Source: Bacteroidota bacterium (GTDB taxonomy: Bacteria > Bacteroidota > Bacteroidia > Bacteroidales > Tenuifilaceae). Taken from it: a DNA stretch of 64,000 nt. The notes under the pieces were generated by a model. That model did no database searches and was not told the origin of the DNA. It was given only the letters and a program-made list of their open reading frames with translations. The stretch spans positions 1 through 64,000 of the forward strand of contig JAKQKB010000091.1 in NCBI GenBank assembly GCA_029560875.1. Direction: 5' to 3'. The number at the start of each line of letters is the position of its first letter. Position 1 is the stretch's first letter. A program made the translations under genes and the position numbers. Below are positions 26,870 to 36,429 of this stretch, one piece after another.

Positions 26870-27820
26870 TTATTTTTTCGACTTACCCTTATCCCCACCT
26901 AAACCAATGATTTGATAATCGGCAATATTAAATTGCTTAGATGAGTTTGGGTTGATTTCCTTAACAAAAAGGTCAGAGCGAGCATTGGAGTCGCTATCCT
27001 TAAAATGCATCTCAAGCACTGTACCTAAAAGATACCCACCAAACCCAGCAGTTGACAAGGCTTGAAAACCACCCATTTGTCCGTAAGCGCTGGAATAGTC
27101 GTATTTAAAATCGTTGGTAGCCCAAAGTTCTACACGTCCTTCAGGATTTTCATAAGCATACTCCTTGCAACCAAAGCCTGCAATTTTTTTGCTACGTCCT
27201 GTAGGTTTGTAGTACATATTGTAATCGGCCAAATCCTCCTGCTTTGCAGTTTCTGCAGCGGCTTCTTCGTCAGCGGCATTCTCTTGAATAGAATCCTTTG
27301 GTATTTCCATTGCAATACCGCTCTTTTCGCCATTCTTATCTGAAAGAATAAGCATGGCCATATTCTTATAGTCGAAAATCATAAGCGACTTAACCTTTTC
27401 GCCTGATTCCTTGTCGACAGTTTCGAACTCCATTGCAAAATTCTTGGAATTTTTATCGAAGTAAGAGGTGTAGGCCACCTTATTAACCTCCGTTGAAGCA
27501 GAATCAACAGATTCAATATCCATCTTCAGGTTTGATGTGTAACTATAGGCTAAATCGAACTTAACGTTATTGAAGCCCATCATACCCATCATCTTTTTCT
27601 GCATAAAATTGTTTGCAGGATTAGTTTGCTTCTGAGGTTTTTGTTTCTGCTCTGTTTGCTGCTGCTCCTCTTTTTGTTGTTCCTCCTTTTTCTGCTCCTC
27701 CTTTTTATTGGCTACAGCCTTTTGAGCTTTTTCCTTTAAAAAACTACCTATTTGTGCTTTCGATTCAGCAGCGCCAATGACCATAATTGCAACAAGAATG
27801 GCAATAAATTTTTTACTCAT
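26870..27820 (-). CDS. Exported DUF4412 domain protein
   Basis: A 316-residue exported protein: signal peptide about 1-22 (IGAAESKAQ), a low-complexity Lys/Glu/Gln-rich segment at about 33-66 (repeated KEEQQ and EQKQK words), a short QKKMMGMMGF motif, then a beta-rich DUF4412 domain to the end, with YKPTGRSKKIAGFGCKEYAY typical of the family. The function is unknown; DUF4412 proteins are common in Bacteroidetes and probably act in the periplasm or at the outer membrane. It is transcribed alone and has its own terminator. Confidence 0.82.
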   Translation of the reverse strand: MSKKFIAILVAIMVIGAAESKAQIGSFLKEKAQKAVANKKEEQKKEEQQKEEQQQTEQKQKPQKQTNPANNFMQKKMMGMMGFNNVKFDLAYSYTSNLKMDIESVDSASTEVNKVAYTSYFDKNSKNFAMEFETVDKESGEKVKSLMIFDYKNMAMLILSDKNGEKSGIAMEIPKDSIQENAADEEAAAETAKQEDLADYNMYYKPTGRSKKIAGFGCKEYAYENPEGRVELWATNDFKYDYSSAYGQMGGFQALSTAGFGGYLLGTVLEMHFKDSDSNARSDLFVKEINPNSSKQFNIADYQIIGLGGDKGKSKK

Positions 27821-27948
27821 TTTCTATAGATTTAAGTTTAACGGTTTTCTTATTTGTTCGAAAAATCAATGCAATTTACTAATCTTTTTTCGAAGTTATC
27901 CCTCTATCTTTTAAATTATTAAAATTAAACTCTTATGGCTTTTAAACG

Positions 27949-27980
27949 TTGTAAAGATGAATTTTAAAGAGATATATTTG
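27949..27980 (+). promoter_or_regulatory. Predicted hydF promoter
   Basis: TATATTTG (27973-27980) is an exact -7 match, with TTG (27949-27951) 21 bases upstream as a possible -33 element. The ATG at 28000 is 20 bases downstream. Confidence 0.55.
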
Positions 27981-27999
27981 TATTTTTAAAACACGATTA

Positions 28000-29229
28000 A
28001 TGACTAAAGGCAAAGAATCCAAACCCCATATTGGAATATACGGAAGAAGGAATAACGGCAAGAGTTCTTTAATTAATTTGCTTGCAGGGCAAAATGTTGC
28101 AATTGTTTCAGATTTTGCTGGAACAACCACCGACCCAGTTAAAAAATCATTCGAAATTACAGGCTTTGGCCCTGTGATTCTTATTGATACTGCGGGAATT
28201 GACGATATTGGGGAACTTGGACAAAAACGCATAGAAAAAACTCTAGAATCAATTAAACATATCGACCTAGCAATTCTTGTAACTACAAATAATGTTTGGG
28301 GCGAAAATGAGGATTTACTTGTTGAAGAATTCGGAAAAACCGACACGCCATTTATTGTTGTTCATAACAAAACAGATATCGAACCAGCCACTTCAACTTT
28401 TAAGGCTTTGGTTGAAGGGAAAAAACATAAAGAATTGGTTGAAACCAACACCAACGATAAAAACAGTATAGATAAACTTATTAATGCGATAAGAAATGCT
28501 ATTCCAGAATCGTCGTTCAAAACCCCTACCCTACTGGGCGATTTAATAAACTATGGCGACTTGGTTCTGCTAATAACCCCAATTGATGTTGAAGCTCCCG
28601 CAGGGAGGCTTATTTTGCCACAGGTTCAAGCCATACGCGATATTCTCGACAACGATGCTGTGGCTATAGTTTTAAAAGAGCGTGAGGTTGATGCTTTTCT
28701 TAGGAAAACGCAAATTAAACCAGCCTTAGCCATTACCGATAGTCAGATATTTGTCAAGGCATATGCGTCAATCCCAAAGGATATACCGCTTACCAGCTTT
28801 AGTATTCTTTTGGCTCGATTCAAGGGCGATTTCGACAATTATATTAAAGGGACACCTAAAATTTCGGAGCTAAAGAATGGCGACAGAATTCTTCTGCTCG
28901 AAAGTTGTACGCACCATACATCGTGCGATGATATTGGGCGGGTTAAAATTCCCCGTTGGATATCGAACTTTACAGGGAAGCAACTTGAGTACGATGTGGT
29001 TGCTGGGCTCGATGCACTTCCAAGAGATATAAGGGAATACTCATTGGTTATTCAGTGTGGTGGTTGTATGATAACTCGCAAACAGATAATAAACCGATTA
29101 AGGCCTGCTATTGATGCTGGAATACCTGTGACCAACTATGGAATGGCAATAGCATATGTTCAAGGAATATATCAAAGGGCAATTGCACCTTTCACGGCCA
29201 ACCATATTTCTAAATCGGATTATTTGTAG
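28000..29229 (+). CDS. hydF: [FeFe]-hydrogenase H-cluster maturation GTPase HydF
   Basis: Scaffold GTPase that assembles the diiron subcluster and delivers it to [FeFe]-hydrogenase. The 409-residue protein has an N-terminal GTPase domain (Walker A GRRNNGKSS at 15-23, DFAGTTTDPV switch, DTAGIDD, HNKTDI), a dimerisation domain, and a C-terminal cluster site C303-T-H305 ... C353-GG-C356, a CxHx47CxxC pattern that fits the HydF signature. hydE, hydG and the hydrogenase are not in this window. The gene is alone between DUF4412 and priA, which fits the scattered location of hyd genes in some Bacteroidetes. Confidence 0.95.
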   Translation: MTKGKESKPHIGIYGRRNNGKSSLINLLAGQNVAIVSDFAGTTTDPVKKSFEITGFGPVILIDTAGIDDIGELGQKRIEKTLESIKHIDLAILVTTNNVWGENEDLLVEEFGKTDTPFIVVHNKTDIEPATSTFKALVEGKKHKELVETNTNDKNSIDKLINAIRNAIPESSFKTPTLLGDLINYGDLVLLITPIDVEAPAGRLILPQVQAIRDILDNDAVAIVLKEREVDAFLRKTQIKPALAITDSQIFVKAYASIPKDIPLTSFSILLARFKGDFDNYIKGTPKISELKNGDRILLLESCTHHTSCDDIGRVKIPRWISNFTGKQLEYDVVAGLDALPRDIREYSLVIQCGGCMITRKQIINRLRPAIDAGIPVTNYGMAIAYVQGIYQRAIAPFTANHISKSDYL

Positions 29230-29233
29230 AGGT

Positions 29234-31705
29234 TTACTGTGGGTCAACATCAATAGATGCAACTAAAGCGTATAGTTCCTTGCGCTGCTTTAATCCGTTT
29301 ATGTAATAGTTTATCAGTTCCTTAATTCTAGATAAGGGCTGTTCTCTATTAATTTTTACAAGAATATTCATTATGAATAAACCTTGAACCCTACCAATTA
29401 AAGGCGGTTCAGGGCCTAGCACATTATCGCCCAAATTATGTCTTAAACCTTTAGCCACAAAATCCGATGCTTGGTTGAGTAACTCTTTATCCTTATGTTT
29501 TAAAGCGATATTAATCAGCCTATAGTATGGCGGGTAGTGGAAATTCTTGCGCTCCTCAATTTGCGATGCGTAATGCTCCAGGTAATCGTGCTGGATAATT
29601 TGCTTTATTACAGGATGTTCTGGCTGTGCAGTTTGCATAATAACCAAGCCCTTTCGGCCTTTACGGCCAGCACGCCCACTTACCTGCGACATCAACTGAA
29701 AACTCCGCTCAAACGCTCTGAAGTCTGGAAAGTTCAGCATATTATCGGCATTCAGAATGCCAACCAAGCTAACCTTATCAAAGTCCAACCCTTTTGTAAT
29801 CATTTGTGTTCCGATAAGGATATTGATATGTCCCGATTCAAAATCGCCAATAATCCGCTCGTAAGCGGTTCGTGAGCGGGTTGAGTCCAAATCGACACGT
29901 TCAATTACAGCGTTAGGAAAGAAGATGCTAAGTTCGTCCTCCACTTTTTCAGTTCCAAACCCTTTGGGTTGAAGGTTACTACTGCCACAGGCTAAACACT
30001 CGTGAGGTTGCTGGTAAGAGTATCCGCAGTAATGGCAAACTAGCTGGTTGGTGGATTTATGGTAGGTTAAAGTAACATCACAATGGTCGCAATGAGGAAC
30101 CCATGCACACTCACCACACTCAATGAATGGAGCAAAGCCCCGTCGGTTCTGAAACAGAATTACCTGTTCGTTATTGGATAGCGCCACGTCAATCTCTCTC
30201 AGCAGCACATCGCTGAAATGCGATTTCATCTGCTTACGCTTTCTGGCATCGCGAACATCAACAACTCTAATTTCGGGCAACTCCATACCAAGGTAACGTT
30301 CCGATAATTCGACCAAACCATACTTGCCTGTGCGAGCGTTGAAGTATGTTTCAATGGATGGCGTTGCTGTTCCAAGTAGAACCTTGGCATTATGAATTGA
30401 AGCCAGCACAATGGCCGCATCGCGCGCATTGTATCGAGGGGCGGGATTATACTGCTTATAGGTGTTCTCGTGCTCCTCGTCAACAATAATCAACCCTAAG
30501 TTACGGTATGGCAGAAAGACCGATGAGCGCACGCCAAGAATTATATCGAAGTTTGCGAGGTTCGCGTCAGTTGCCAGAACGCCATTATAAACCTCAACGC
30601 GTTGCGAATCACTGAATTTTGAGTGATAAACACCAACTCTATTGCCAAATATCTTCCTAAGCCTATTGATAATTTGCGCTGTAAGCGCAATCTCCGGTAA
30701 AAGATAGAGTACTTGCTTTCCATTACTTACCGCCTCCTGAATTAGGTGGATGTAAACTTCGGTTTTCCCGCTCGATGTTACACCGTGAAGCAACGCAACA
30801 TTCTGAGACTGGAACATTTCCTGAATAGTCAGCAATGCTTCTTTTTGCGTTTCGTTCAGAGTGGCTGGTCGGAAAGTATCGTCATTACTGGACGATAGCC
30901 TAGACAACGTTTGCTCCTCCTGCACCAAAACTCCTTTTTGAATAAGTGCAGCCAGCACACCGGTGCTCACATCAACCCTTTCCTGAATCAATTTCTTGGA
31001 AACCCTGAAATTTAACATTTCCTTGGGATTATCGGCCAGCGACAGCAATGCAAGGATAAGTTTTTGCTGAGCCGGTGCACGCTTCATCCCCTCAAGCAGG
31101 GTATTTAATGCATCGTTTGTTCGATATTCCTGAGATAGCGAAATAAAATATTCAACCTTGGGTTGATAGTCGTTCTCTATCTCCTCGTTAATGCTAATTG
31201 CCTGCTTATTCAACAAAGATTTTATTACACCCATTGGATTTTTAAAATCCACTTTGGAGACAATATCCTGAATGGTGAGTTTTTTCTTGCTATCGAGGAG
31301 ATGTAAAATAATTTGCTCGTTATCAGTTAAGTCGATATCCTCAAGTTCAGTTCTTCCAATATATGTATCGCTCTCCATCTTTAGTGCAGACGGTAAAGCG
31401 GCCTTCATTACCTCGCCAAGTGTGCACATATAGTAATCGGCAATCCACTCCCAGAATTTTAACTGAGTGGGTAAAACAATTGGCGTTTCGTCAATTAGCT
31501 GGAGAATATCTTTGGTTTGATAATTTTCAGGAGCATGCTGATGCACCCTATACACTAAGGCCGCGTAGAGTTTTTTCTTCCCGAACGATACTACAACCCT
31601 CATCCCAACCTTAATTTCGCCAGCCAAACTGCTGGGAATAGAGTAGGTGTAGGTTTTAGGTAATGCTAAAGGAAGAACTACATCAACAAACCAATTCTCG
31701 GGCAT
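29234..31705 (-). CDS. priA: Primosomal replication protein N' (PriA helicase)
   Basis: 3'-5' superfamily 2 helicase that reloads the replisome at stalled forks. The 823-residue protein has an N-terminal 3'BD (FVDVVLPLALPKTYTYSIP), Walker A GVTSSGKTEVY, DEEH box IIVDEEHENTYKQ, the GTATPSIETY motif, and a zinc-binding insert with eight cysteines beginning CGECAWVPHCDHC and continuing CHYCGYS and CLACGSS, then VSGRAGRKGRKG and the C-terminal domain. All catalytic motifs appear intact. It ends four bases from hydF in convergent orientation. Confidence 0.96.
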   Translation of the reverse strand: MPENWFVDVVLPLALPKTYTYSIPSSLAGEIKVGMRVVVSFGKKKLYAALVYRVHQHAPENYQTKDILQLIDETPIVLPTQLKFWEWIADYYMCTLGEVMKAALPSALKMESDTYIGRTELEDIDLTDNEQIILHLLDSKKKLTIQDIVSKVDFKNPMGVIKSLLNKQAISINEEIENDYQPKVEYFISLSQEYRTNDALNTLLEGMKRAPAQQKLILALLSLADNPKEMLNFRVSKKLIQERVDVSTGVLAALIQKGVLVQEEQTLSRLSSSNDDTFRPATLNETQKEALLTIQEMFQSQNVALLHGVTSSGKTEVYIHLIQEAVSNGKQVLYLLPEIALTAQIINRLRKIFGNRVGVYHSKFSDSQRVEVYNGVLATDANLANFDIILGVRSSVFLPYRNLGLIIVDEEHENTYKQYNPAPRYNARDAAIVLASIHNAKVLLGTATPSIETYFNARTGKYGLVELSERYLGMELPEIRVVDVRDARKRKQMKSHFSDVLLREIDVALSNNEQVILFQNRRGFAPFIECGECAWVPHCDHCDVTLTYHKSTNQLVCHYCGYSYQQPHECLACGSSNLQPKGFGTEKVEDELSIFFPNAVIERVDLDSTRSRTAYERIIGDFESGHINILIGTQMITKGLDFDKVSLVGILNADNMLNFPDFRAFERSFQLMSQVSGRAGRKGRKGLVIMQTAQPEHPVIKQIIQHDYLEHYASQIEERKNFHYPPYYRLINIALKHKDKELLNQASDFVAKGLRHNLGDNVLGPEPPLIGRVQGLFIMNILVKINREQPLSRIKELINYYINGLKQRKELYALVASIDVDPQ

Positions 31706-31760
31706 AGAGTAAAGTCTAAAGTGATGCTAAGATAGAGATTTTAGTTGATGATAGGTTTTG

Positions 31761-32231
31761 TTATTGCAAATCGGCAACCTCAATCTTCACAATCTCATAG
31801 CCCTTAATAACCTCTTTTGTGGCAAAGCCAACGCCTAGAAAAACAAATATCAAACCAATAAAGAATAGAATAACCGATAGTGACGACATGGAACTGCTTA
31901 AACTGTAAAGTTCGCTAAGGCCTATGGATATGCAGTTTAGAACAAAGAAGGCAACCGCTAGAGTGTACGATATTACTGCGTTACGAACCAATTTTACCCT
32001 GTAGGTTAATTTTCCTGTCTGAAGATTGATACTTGAAAGACGTTTTGAATCGTGCTCAGGTATATTTCCAGAACGCTCAGCCAGCCTTAACTTCCGTTTC
32101 TCCTCATCCAAGGTTCTAATTCTACCCACCACTACTGAGTATTTGTTGTTCATTCCCAGCAAAAACAAGCCACAACAGTTAACCATAACCGCAGGAGCTA
32201 CCATCAATTTAATAATTTCAACCGCATCCAT
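31761..32231 (-). CDS. DUF2721 family membrane protein
   Basis: A 156-residue membrane protein with an N-terminal helix (about 8-25), a cytoplasmic coiled region with RIRTLDEEKRKLRLAE, and two further helices (about 85-105 and 115-140). This matches the DUF2721 family, whose role is unknown. It precedes priA and follows marC on the same strand with short gaps, but no functional link is apparent. Confidence 0.78.
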   Translation of the reverse strand: MDAVEIIKLMVAPAVMVNCCGLFLLGMNNKYSVVVGRIRTLDEEKRKLRLAERSGNIPEHDSKRLSSINLQTGKLTYRVKLVRNAVISYTLAVAFFVLNCISIGLSELYSLSSSMSSLSVILFFIGLIFVFLGVGFATKEVIKGYEIVKIEVADLQ

Positions 32232-32260
32232 AACTCAAACATTTATTAAAATCAGAAAAA

Positions 32261-32845
32261 CTACTGAGCAATAATTATCTTAAAATTCGTTGCAAACATT
32301 TTAACAGCAATTGCCAGAAGCATAACCCCGAAAAATTTGCGTAGTATAAAAATCATTGAGCCGCCCATGATACGCTCAACCTTATCAACATATCGTAGAA
32401 TAAAATAAACAATAATAAGATTCAGCAATAGTCCGGTAATGTTATTCACCATATGGTACTCGGCCCTCAATGAAAGAAACGTTGTTAAAGCCCCAGGGCC
32501 AGCAATTAAAGGAAATGCTATTGGAACAATGGTTGCCGTTGGATTATTCCCTTCATTTTTAATGATATCGATACCCAAAATCATCTCTAAAGCCAGCACA
32601 AAGATTACAAATGAACCAGCCAATGCGAATGATGCCACATCAATATTAAAAAGACTTAGAAGGCTTCGTCCTGCGAAGAAAAACAGAATGAACATTAGGA
32701 ATGATACAAGACAAGCTTTGCCAGCATCAAAATGGTGTTGCTTATTTTTTAAACTTAAAAGAACAGGAATTGCTCCCAGAATATCAATAATTGCAAATAG
32801 CACAACAAATGCGCTGGCTATTTCGGTAATATTAAAATTATTCAT
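32261..32845 (-). CDS. MarC-family integral membrane protein
   Basis: A 194-residue protein with six hydrophobic helices matching the MarC/UPF0056 family (AFPLIAGPGALTTFLSL, GGSMIFILRKFFGVMLLAIA). The name comes from the E. coli mar locus but antibiotic resistance by MarC has not been supported, and transport function is unproven. It lies between ispH and the DUF2721 gene on the minus strand. Confidence 0.87.
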   Translation of the reverse strand: MNNFNITEIASAFVVLFAIIDILGAIPVLLSLKNKQHHFDAGKACLVSFLMFILFFFAGRSLLSLFNIDVASFALAGSFVIFVLALEMILGIDIIKNEGNNPTATIVPIAFPLIAGPGALTTFLSLRAEYHMVNNITGLLLNLIIVYFILRYVDKVERIMGGSMIFILRKFFGVMLLAIAVKMFATNFKIIIAQ

Positions 32846-32891
32846 ATGCGTATATTCTATTAACTAATTAATTATCAATTGTGTAATAACA

Positions 32892-33779
32892 TCAACATTT
32901 ACTCACATTTAACTCCTCGATGTTTTTTGCCACGCTCTCCATTAACCACTGGGGTGTTGATGTTGCTCCTCCAATTCCAACACTTTTGGCTCCAATAAAC
33001 CACTCAGACTTTAATTCTTCTGGCGATGAAACAAAGTAGGATTTAGGATTGGCTTGCTTGCAGGCATCAAAAAGCATTTTGCCGTTGGAACTCTTTACTC
33101 CACTCACAAAAATTATCACATCGTGCCTAGTAGAGAAATCGGCAAGTTCCTTTTTTCGGTTGGCCACCTGCCCGCAAATGGTATTGTTAACCTTTAGCGG
33201 CACATCGGCGTTCGTAAAGTTATGACCCATTCGGGATTTTATTTCATCAATAATTTTGACGAAAATTTCTGGCTCCTTTGTGGTTTGTGAAAAAACAACA
33301 ATAGGTGCAGCAAAATTCAGCCCATTTAAATCGTCAACATTTTCTACAACAATGGCCTCACCATTGGTTCTACCAACAAGTCCTACAACCTCGGCATGTC
33401 CCTTTTTACCGTAGATAATAACGGTTCCATTAATGGCTTTCATTTCCTGCCACGCCTTCTGGACTCTTTCTTGTAGTTTAAGCACCACGGGGCAGGTTGC
33501 ATCAATTATTTCGACACCATTCTTCTTTGCATTGCTGTAGGTTGAAGGTGGTTCACCGTGAGCTCTAATAAGCACTCGTTTCCCTTTTAAATCGTTGAGT
33601 TGATTGTGCGATATAACTTTAAGCCCCAACTTCTCAAGTCTTGAAACTTCCTGCTCATTATGCACAATATCACCTAGGCAATACAATTCATCATTGCCAT
33701 CAATGTTTTTCTCTGCCGCTTGAATTGCCTTAACTACACCAAAGCAAAACCCTGAACGATTATCTATTTCAATCCTCAT
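32892..33779 (-). CDS. ispH: 4-hydroxy-3-methylbut-2-enyl diphosphate reductase
   Basis: Last step of the MEP pathway, making IPP and DMAPP with a 4Fe-4S cluster. The 295-residue protein has the three cluster cysteines Cys12 (SGFCFGV), Cys96 (DATCPVV) and Cys202 (TICGQVA), the substrate-binding HGEP segment (RAHGEPPSTY) and SGVKSSNGKMLFD. It is 2 bases after the CDF-like gene. In many Bacteroidetes cmk and ispH are adjacent; here two genes lie between them. Confidence 0.96.
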   Translation of the reverse strand: MRIEIDNRSGFCFGVVKAIQAAEKNIDGNDELYCLGDIVHNEQEVSRLEKLGLKVISHNQLNDLKGKRVLIRAHGEPPSTYSNAKKNGVEIIDATCPVVLKLQERVQKAWQEMKAINGTVIIYGKKGHAEVVGLVGRTNGEAIVVENVDDLNGLNFAAPIVVFSQTTKEPEIFVKIIDEIKSRMGHNFTNADVPLKVNNTICGQVANRKKELADFSTRHDVIIFVSGVKSSNGKMLFDACKQANPKSYFVSSPEELKSEWFIGAKSVGIGGATSTPQWLMESVAKNIEELNVSKC

Positions 33780-33781
33780 CG

Positions 33782-34573
33782 TTATTTGGACAATTTAAGA
33801 ATTCTGAATGAACCAACCAACACAAAACCAAATGCTACAGCCCCAATAATGAGGTCTGGAATATTTGTATTGAGCCAACTCACAAGTAGCCCCGCTATTA
33901 TAACACCTAAATTTACGATAATATCGTTAGATGTAAATATCATACTGGCCTTAATATGCACCTCGTTACTTCTTGCTTTCTGCAAAAAGTAAAGGCTTAA
34001 AGCGTTACCAACAAGAGCCATCGACGAAATTACAATCATTGTTGAAAAATTTGGCATCTGCTCAACACCTAAAAATCGCCTAATAACCTCTGCAAAACCG
34101 AGAACGGCCAATGTTAACTGGAAATATCCTGCAACACCAGCAACCTTTTTCTTTAAGGCAATTGTTCCTGCAACTGCAACAAGACTAAGCCCATACACTA
34201 AAGCATCGGCAAGCATATCAATACTATCACCAAGCAATCCAACAGATTTAGCAATAATCCCATAAATCAACTCAAGAAGGAAGAACCCAAAGTTTATTAC
34301 CAAAACAATCCAAAGAATTCTCCGTTGATTACCCTCATCGGATATTTCTCTAGCATACGATTCAACTGTTGAAATAAGTTTAGCCCCAAGGTTGAGCGAC
34401 CTAAGTTTGGTTTCAATCAACGAGTCCTCTGCTGTGTGATAAACTGCGAGTTTACGGTTAGGTATATCAAATTCTAGTTTCGCTATTCCCTCAATACCAT
34501 CTAGAGCCATCCTAATCATCTGCTCTTCGCAAGGACAGTCCATTTTTGAAACTATGAAGTCAGTTCTTTTCAT
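33782..34573 (-). CDS. Cation transporter: metal-binding N-domain fused to a CDF-like membrane domain
   Basis: A 263-residue protein in two parts. Residues 1-70 resemble a heavy-metal-associated (HMA-like) ferredoxin fold with a Cys-Pro-Cys motif (C13, C15 in MDCPCEEQMI). Residues 80-263 hold five or six membrane helices with LLGDSIDMLADALVYGLSL, the aspartate-rich TM2 of cation diffusion facilitators. The second CDF metal motif is reduced to TSNDIIVN. The large cytoplasmic C-terminal CDF domain is missing, so the N-domain may replace it in metal sensing or delivery. The metal is unknown; zinc, iron or cobalt are all possible. Confidence 0.8.
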   Translation of the reverse strand: MKRTDFIVSKMDCPCEEQMIRMALDGIEGIAKLEFDIPNRKLAVYHTAEDSLIETKLRSLNLGAKLISTVESYAREISDEGNQRRILWIVLVINFGFFLLELIYGIIAKSVGLLGDSIDMLADALVYGLSLVAVAGTIALKKKVAGVAGYFQLTLAVLGFAEVIRRFLGVEQMPNFSTMIVISSMALVGNALSLYFLQKARSNEVHIKASMIFTSNDIIVNLGVIIAGLLVSWLNTNIPDLIIGAVAFGFVLVGSFRILKLSK

Positions 34574-34619
34574 TCCATTGACTTTTCAGCGATGATAACA
34601 ATTTGATAGAAGGAAAGTT

Positions 34620-35498
34620 TTAAACAATTATTTTATATGATTGTGTTCTGGATTCTGAATTGTGCTTATCGATAAAGCAAACTCCCCATCTAAATAAATC
34701 AAACGAAAACTTAACCCTTGAATCGTGATTCATTTCGTCCCAAAACTCACCCATCCCCTTAGACCAATCAATATCATCGAAAATCACAATTGACTTCTCG
34801 GACAAGTAAGGAAAAATTGTTTCGAAATATTCCTTGGTAGCAAATCTATCGTGATGTCCATCAATAAAAACAAAATCAACAGTGCCTATAGTTGGTAAAA
34901 TAATGGGTAAAACATCTTTAAATTTCCCAACATGAACGTCAAAATTAGGGTATCCAAGTTCCTCAATGGTTTGCTCTGCAATTTTGGCAATGCTCTGCGA
35001 ACCCTCAATAGTAACAAATCGTCCATGTCCATTACTTTTTAGCGCTAAAACCTGATACGATGCCGAAATGCCCAGACTAGTACCCAACTCTAAGCAACAT
35101 TTTGGCTTAAATTCGGCTATTAGTTTAAATAGTAATCGTCCAAGATTTTCTGGAGTTGAAGCATTCTTACATATAGACGAAACTTCCTCCAACCCACTGA
35201 CTCCATCAACAATTTGCGCCTGTGTTCTGCTTGAATCTGGATTACCTGCGCCAAAATCCTGAACAACAATACTTTCTTTAGAATTTAGTAATTGTAGTCG
35301 TTTTTTATCGACTAATCCAAAGGCTGATAACTCCTGCTCCGCAAAAGCATTCTGCTTATCTTGTTTTACAACTTCTGCAAACCTTGCCAAGTCTTTATCG
35401 GTCGATTTTTTGAGCACATCCAAAAGAGACATCGTTCGCAACTCTCTTTTCTGAATCTCAACAAAACGGAGAACCTTCTTAAAAGCCTTTTTTAGCAT
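34620..35498 (-). CDS. Class I SAM-dependent O-methyltransferase-like protein
   Basis: A 292-residue protein with a helical N-terminal region and a Rossmann methyltransferase domain from about residue 120 (Methyltransf_24/caffeoyl-CoA type): CCLELGTSLGISASYQVLAL, FVTIEGSQSIAKIAEQTI, DFVFIDGHHDRFATKEYF and IVIFDDIDWSKGM. IDGHHDR and DDIDW fit the metal-assisted O-methyltransferase group. The acceptor is unknown. It is 10 bases after cmk and is part of the cmk-ispH series. Confidence 0.82.
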   Translation of the reverse strand: MLKKAFKKVLRFVEIQKRELRTMSLLDVLKKSTDKDLARFAEVVKQDKQNAFAEQELSAFGLVDKKRLQLLNSKESIVVQDFGAGNPDSSRTQAQIVDGVSGLEEVSSICKNASTPENLGRLLFKLIAEFKPKCCLELGTSLGISASYQVLALKSNGHGRFVTIEGSQSIAKIAEQTIEELGYPNFDVHVGKFKDVLPIILPTIGTVDFVFIDGHHDRFATKEYFETIFPYLSEKSIVIFDDIDWSKGMGEFWDEMNHDSRVKFSFDLFRWGVCFIDKHNSESRTQSYKIIV

Positions 35499-35508
35499 GT
35501 AGTTCTTG

Positions 35509-36204
35509 TTAGGCCTTACCTATTCGTTCCTTCACCAAATTTTCCACCCAATTCATTTGCTCCACAACTGTCATATGGCTATTGTCCAAAACAATTGCAT
35601 CGTGAGCCTTTTGTAATGGAGATACATCGCGGGTTTGGTCTAAATGGTCGCGCTCCTTGATATTCGATAAAACCTCGTCAAGAGTTATGTTGATGCCTTT
35701 TTCGAGGAGTTCTTTTAGGCGACGTTCAGCGCGTATAACTGGGTCGGCCGTCATAAATATTTTCAACTCCGCATCTGGGAAAACCACAGTTCCAATATCG
35801 CGACCATCCATTACTATACCTTTTTTCTCGCCAAGTTTCCGTTGAAGTTCAACCATACGTTCGCGAACCTCTGGAATTGCTGCAACCACACTAACAAGGT
35901 TTGCCACTTCGGGTTTTCTGATTTCATTCTCAACAACTACGCCGGCCAGGGTTACTTCAAAAAGTCCTTTAACTTCGTTAAATTTAAATCCAACATCAAT
36001 TTTTGAAAGTATATCCAAGTATAGGTCAGGTCTTACCTTTCCGCCTTCTATAATATTATTCTGTATAAATGCTAGGGTAACCGCCCTATACATTGCCCCG
36101 CTATCTATGAAAAGATAGTTGAGTTTTTTTGCAATTTGTTTTGCAAATGTGCTTTTTCCACACGATGAAAAACCGTCAACCGCTATTACTATGCTTTTAT
36201 TCAT
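35509..36204 (-). CDS. cmk: Cytidylate kinase
   Basis: Phosphorylates CMP and dCMP. The 231-residue protein has the P-loop GFSSCGKST (11-19), the CMP-binding FIDSGAMYRAVTLAF, the DGRDIGTVVFPDAELKIFMTA lid region, and an SNIKERDHLDQTRDVSPL motif. It starts the minus-strand run cmk-methyltransferase-CDF-ispH, with a -7 box 20 bases upstream. In related genomes it usually lies next to porQ; here the phosphate-transport genes separate them. Confidence 0.95.
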   Translation of the reverse strand: MNKSIVIAVDGFSSCGKSTFAKQIAKKLNYLFIDSGAMYRAVTLAFIQNNIIEGGKVRPDLYLDILSKIDVGFKFNEVKGLFEVTLAGVVVENEIRKPEVANLVSVVAAIPEVRERMVELQRKLGEKKGIVMDGRDIGTVVFPDAELKIFMTADPVIRAERRLKELLEKGINITLDEVLSNIKERDHLDQTRDVSPLQKAHDAIVLDNSHMTVVEQMNWVENLVKERIGKA

Positions 36205-36223
36205 CTCCAGATAATTTGAACTG

Positions 36224-36231
36224 CAAATGTA
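36224..36231 (-). promoter_or_regulatory. -7 box TACATTTG of cmk
   Basis: Exact TAnnTTTG match on the minus strand, 20 bases upstream of the cmk ATG at 36204. Confidence 0.5.
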
Positions 36232-36394
36232 AGAAACAGATTACACTTTTCTATCCCCCAAAAAGTAAGTCAAGATACATATGCTTTTGAGTATTTTAAG
36301 CTAAGTTATTTTATATCAAATTATTATAGGCTGTCATTGTAATATATTAACCAAAAGTTAACATTAACTTAACATTGTTTTGTTAGGATTAATT

Positions 36395-36402
36395 CACCTT
36401 TG
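36395..36402 (+). promoter_or_regulatory. Possible -7 box CACCTTTG of the DUF47-Pit operon
   Basis: CACCTTTG differs from TAnnTTTG at the first base only; TTG (36375-36377) sits 17 bases upstream. The ATG at 36430 follows after 27 bases. Confidence 0.35.
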
Positions 36403-36429
36403 TAGCCTTAAATTTTAAAATTAATTAAT

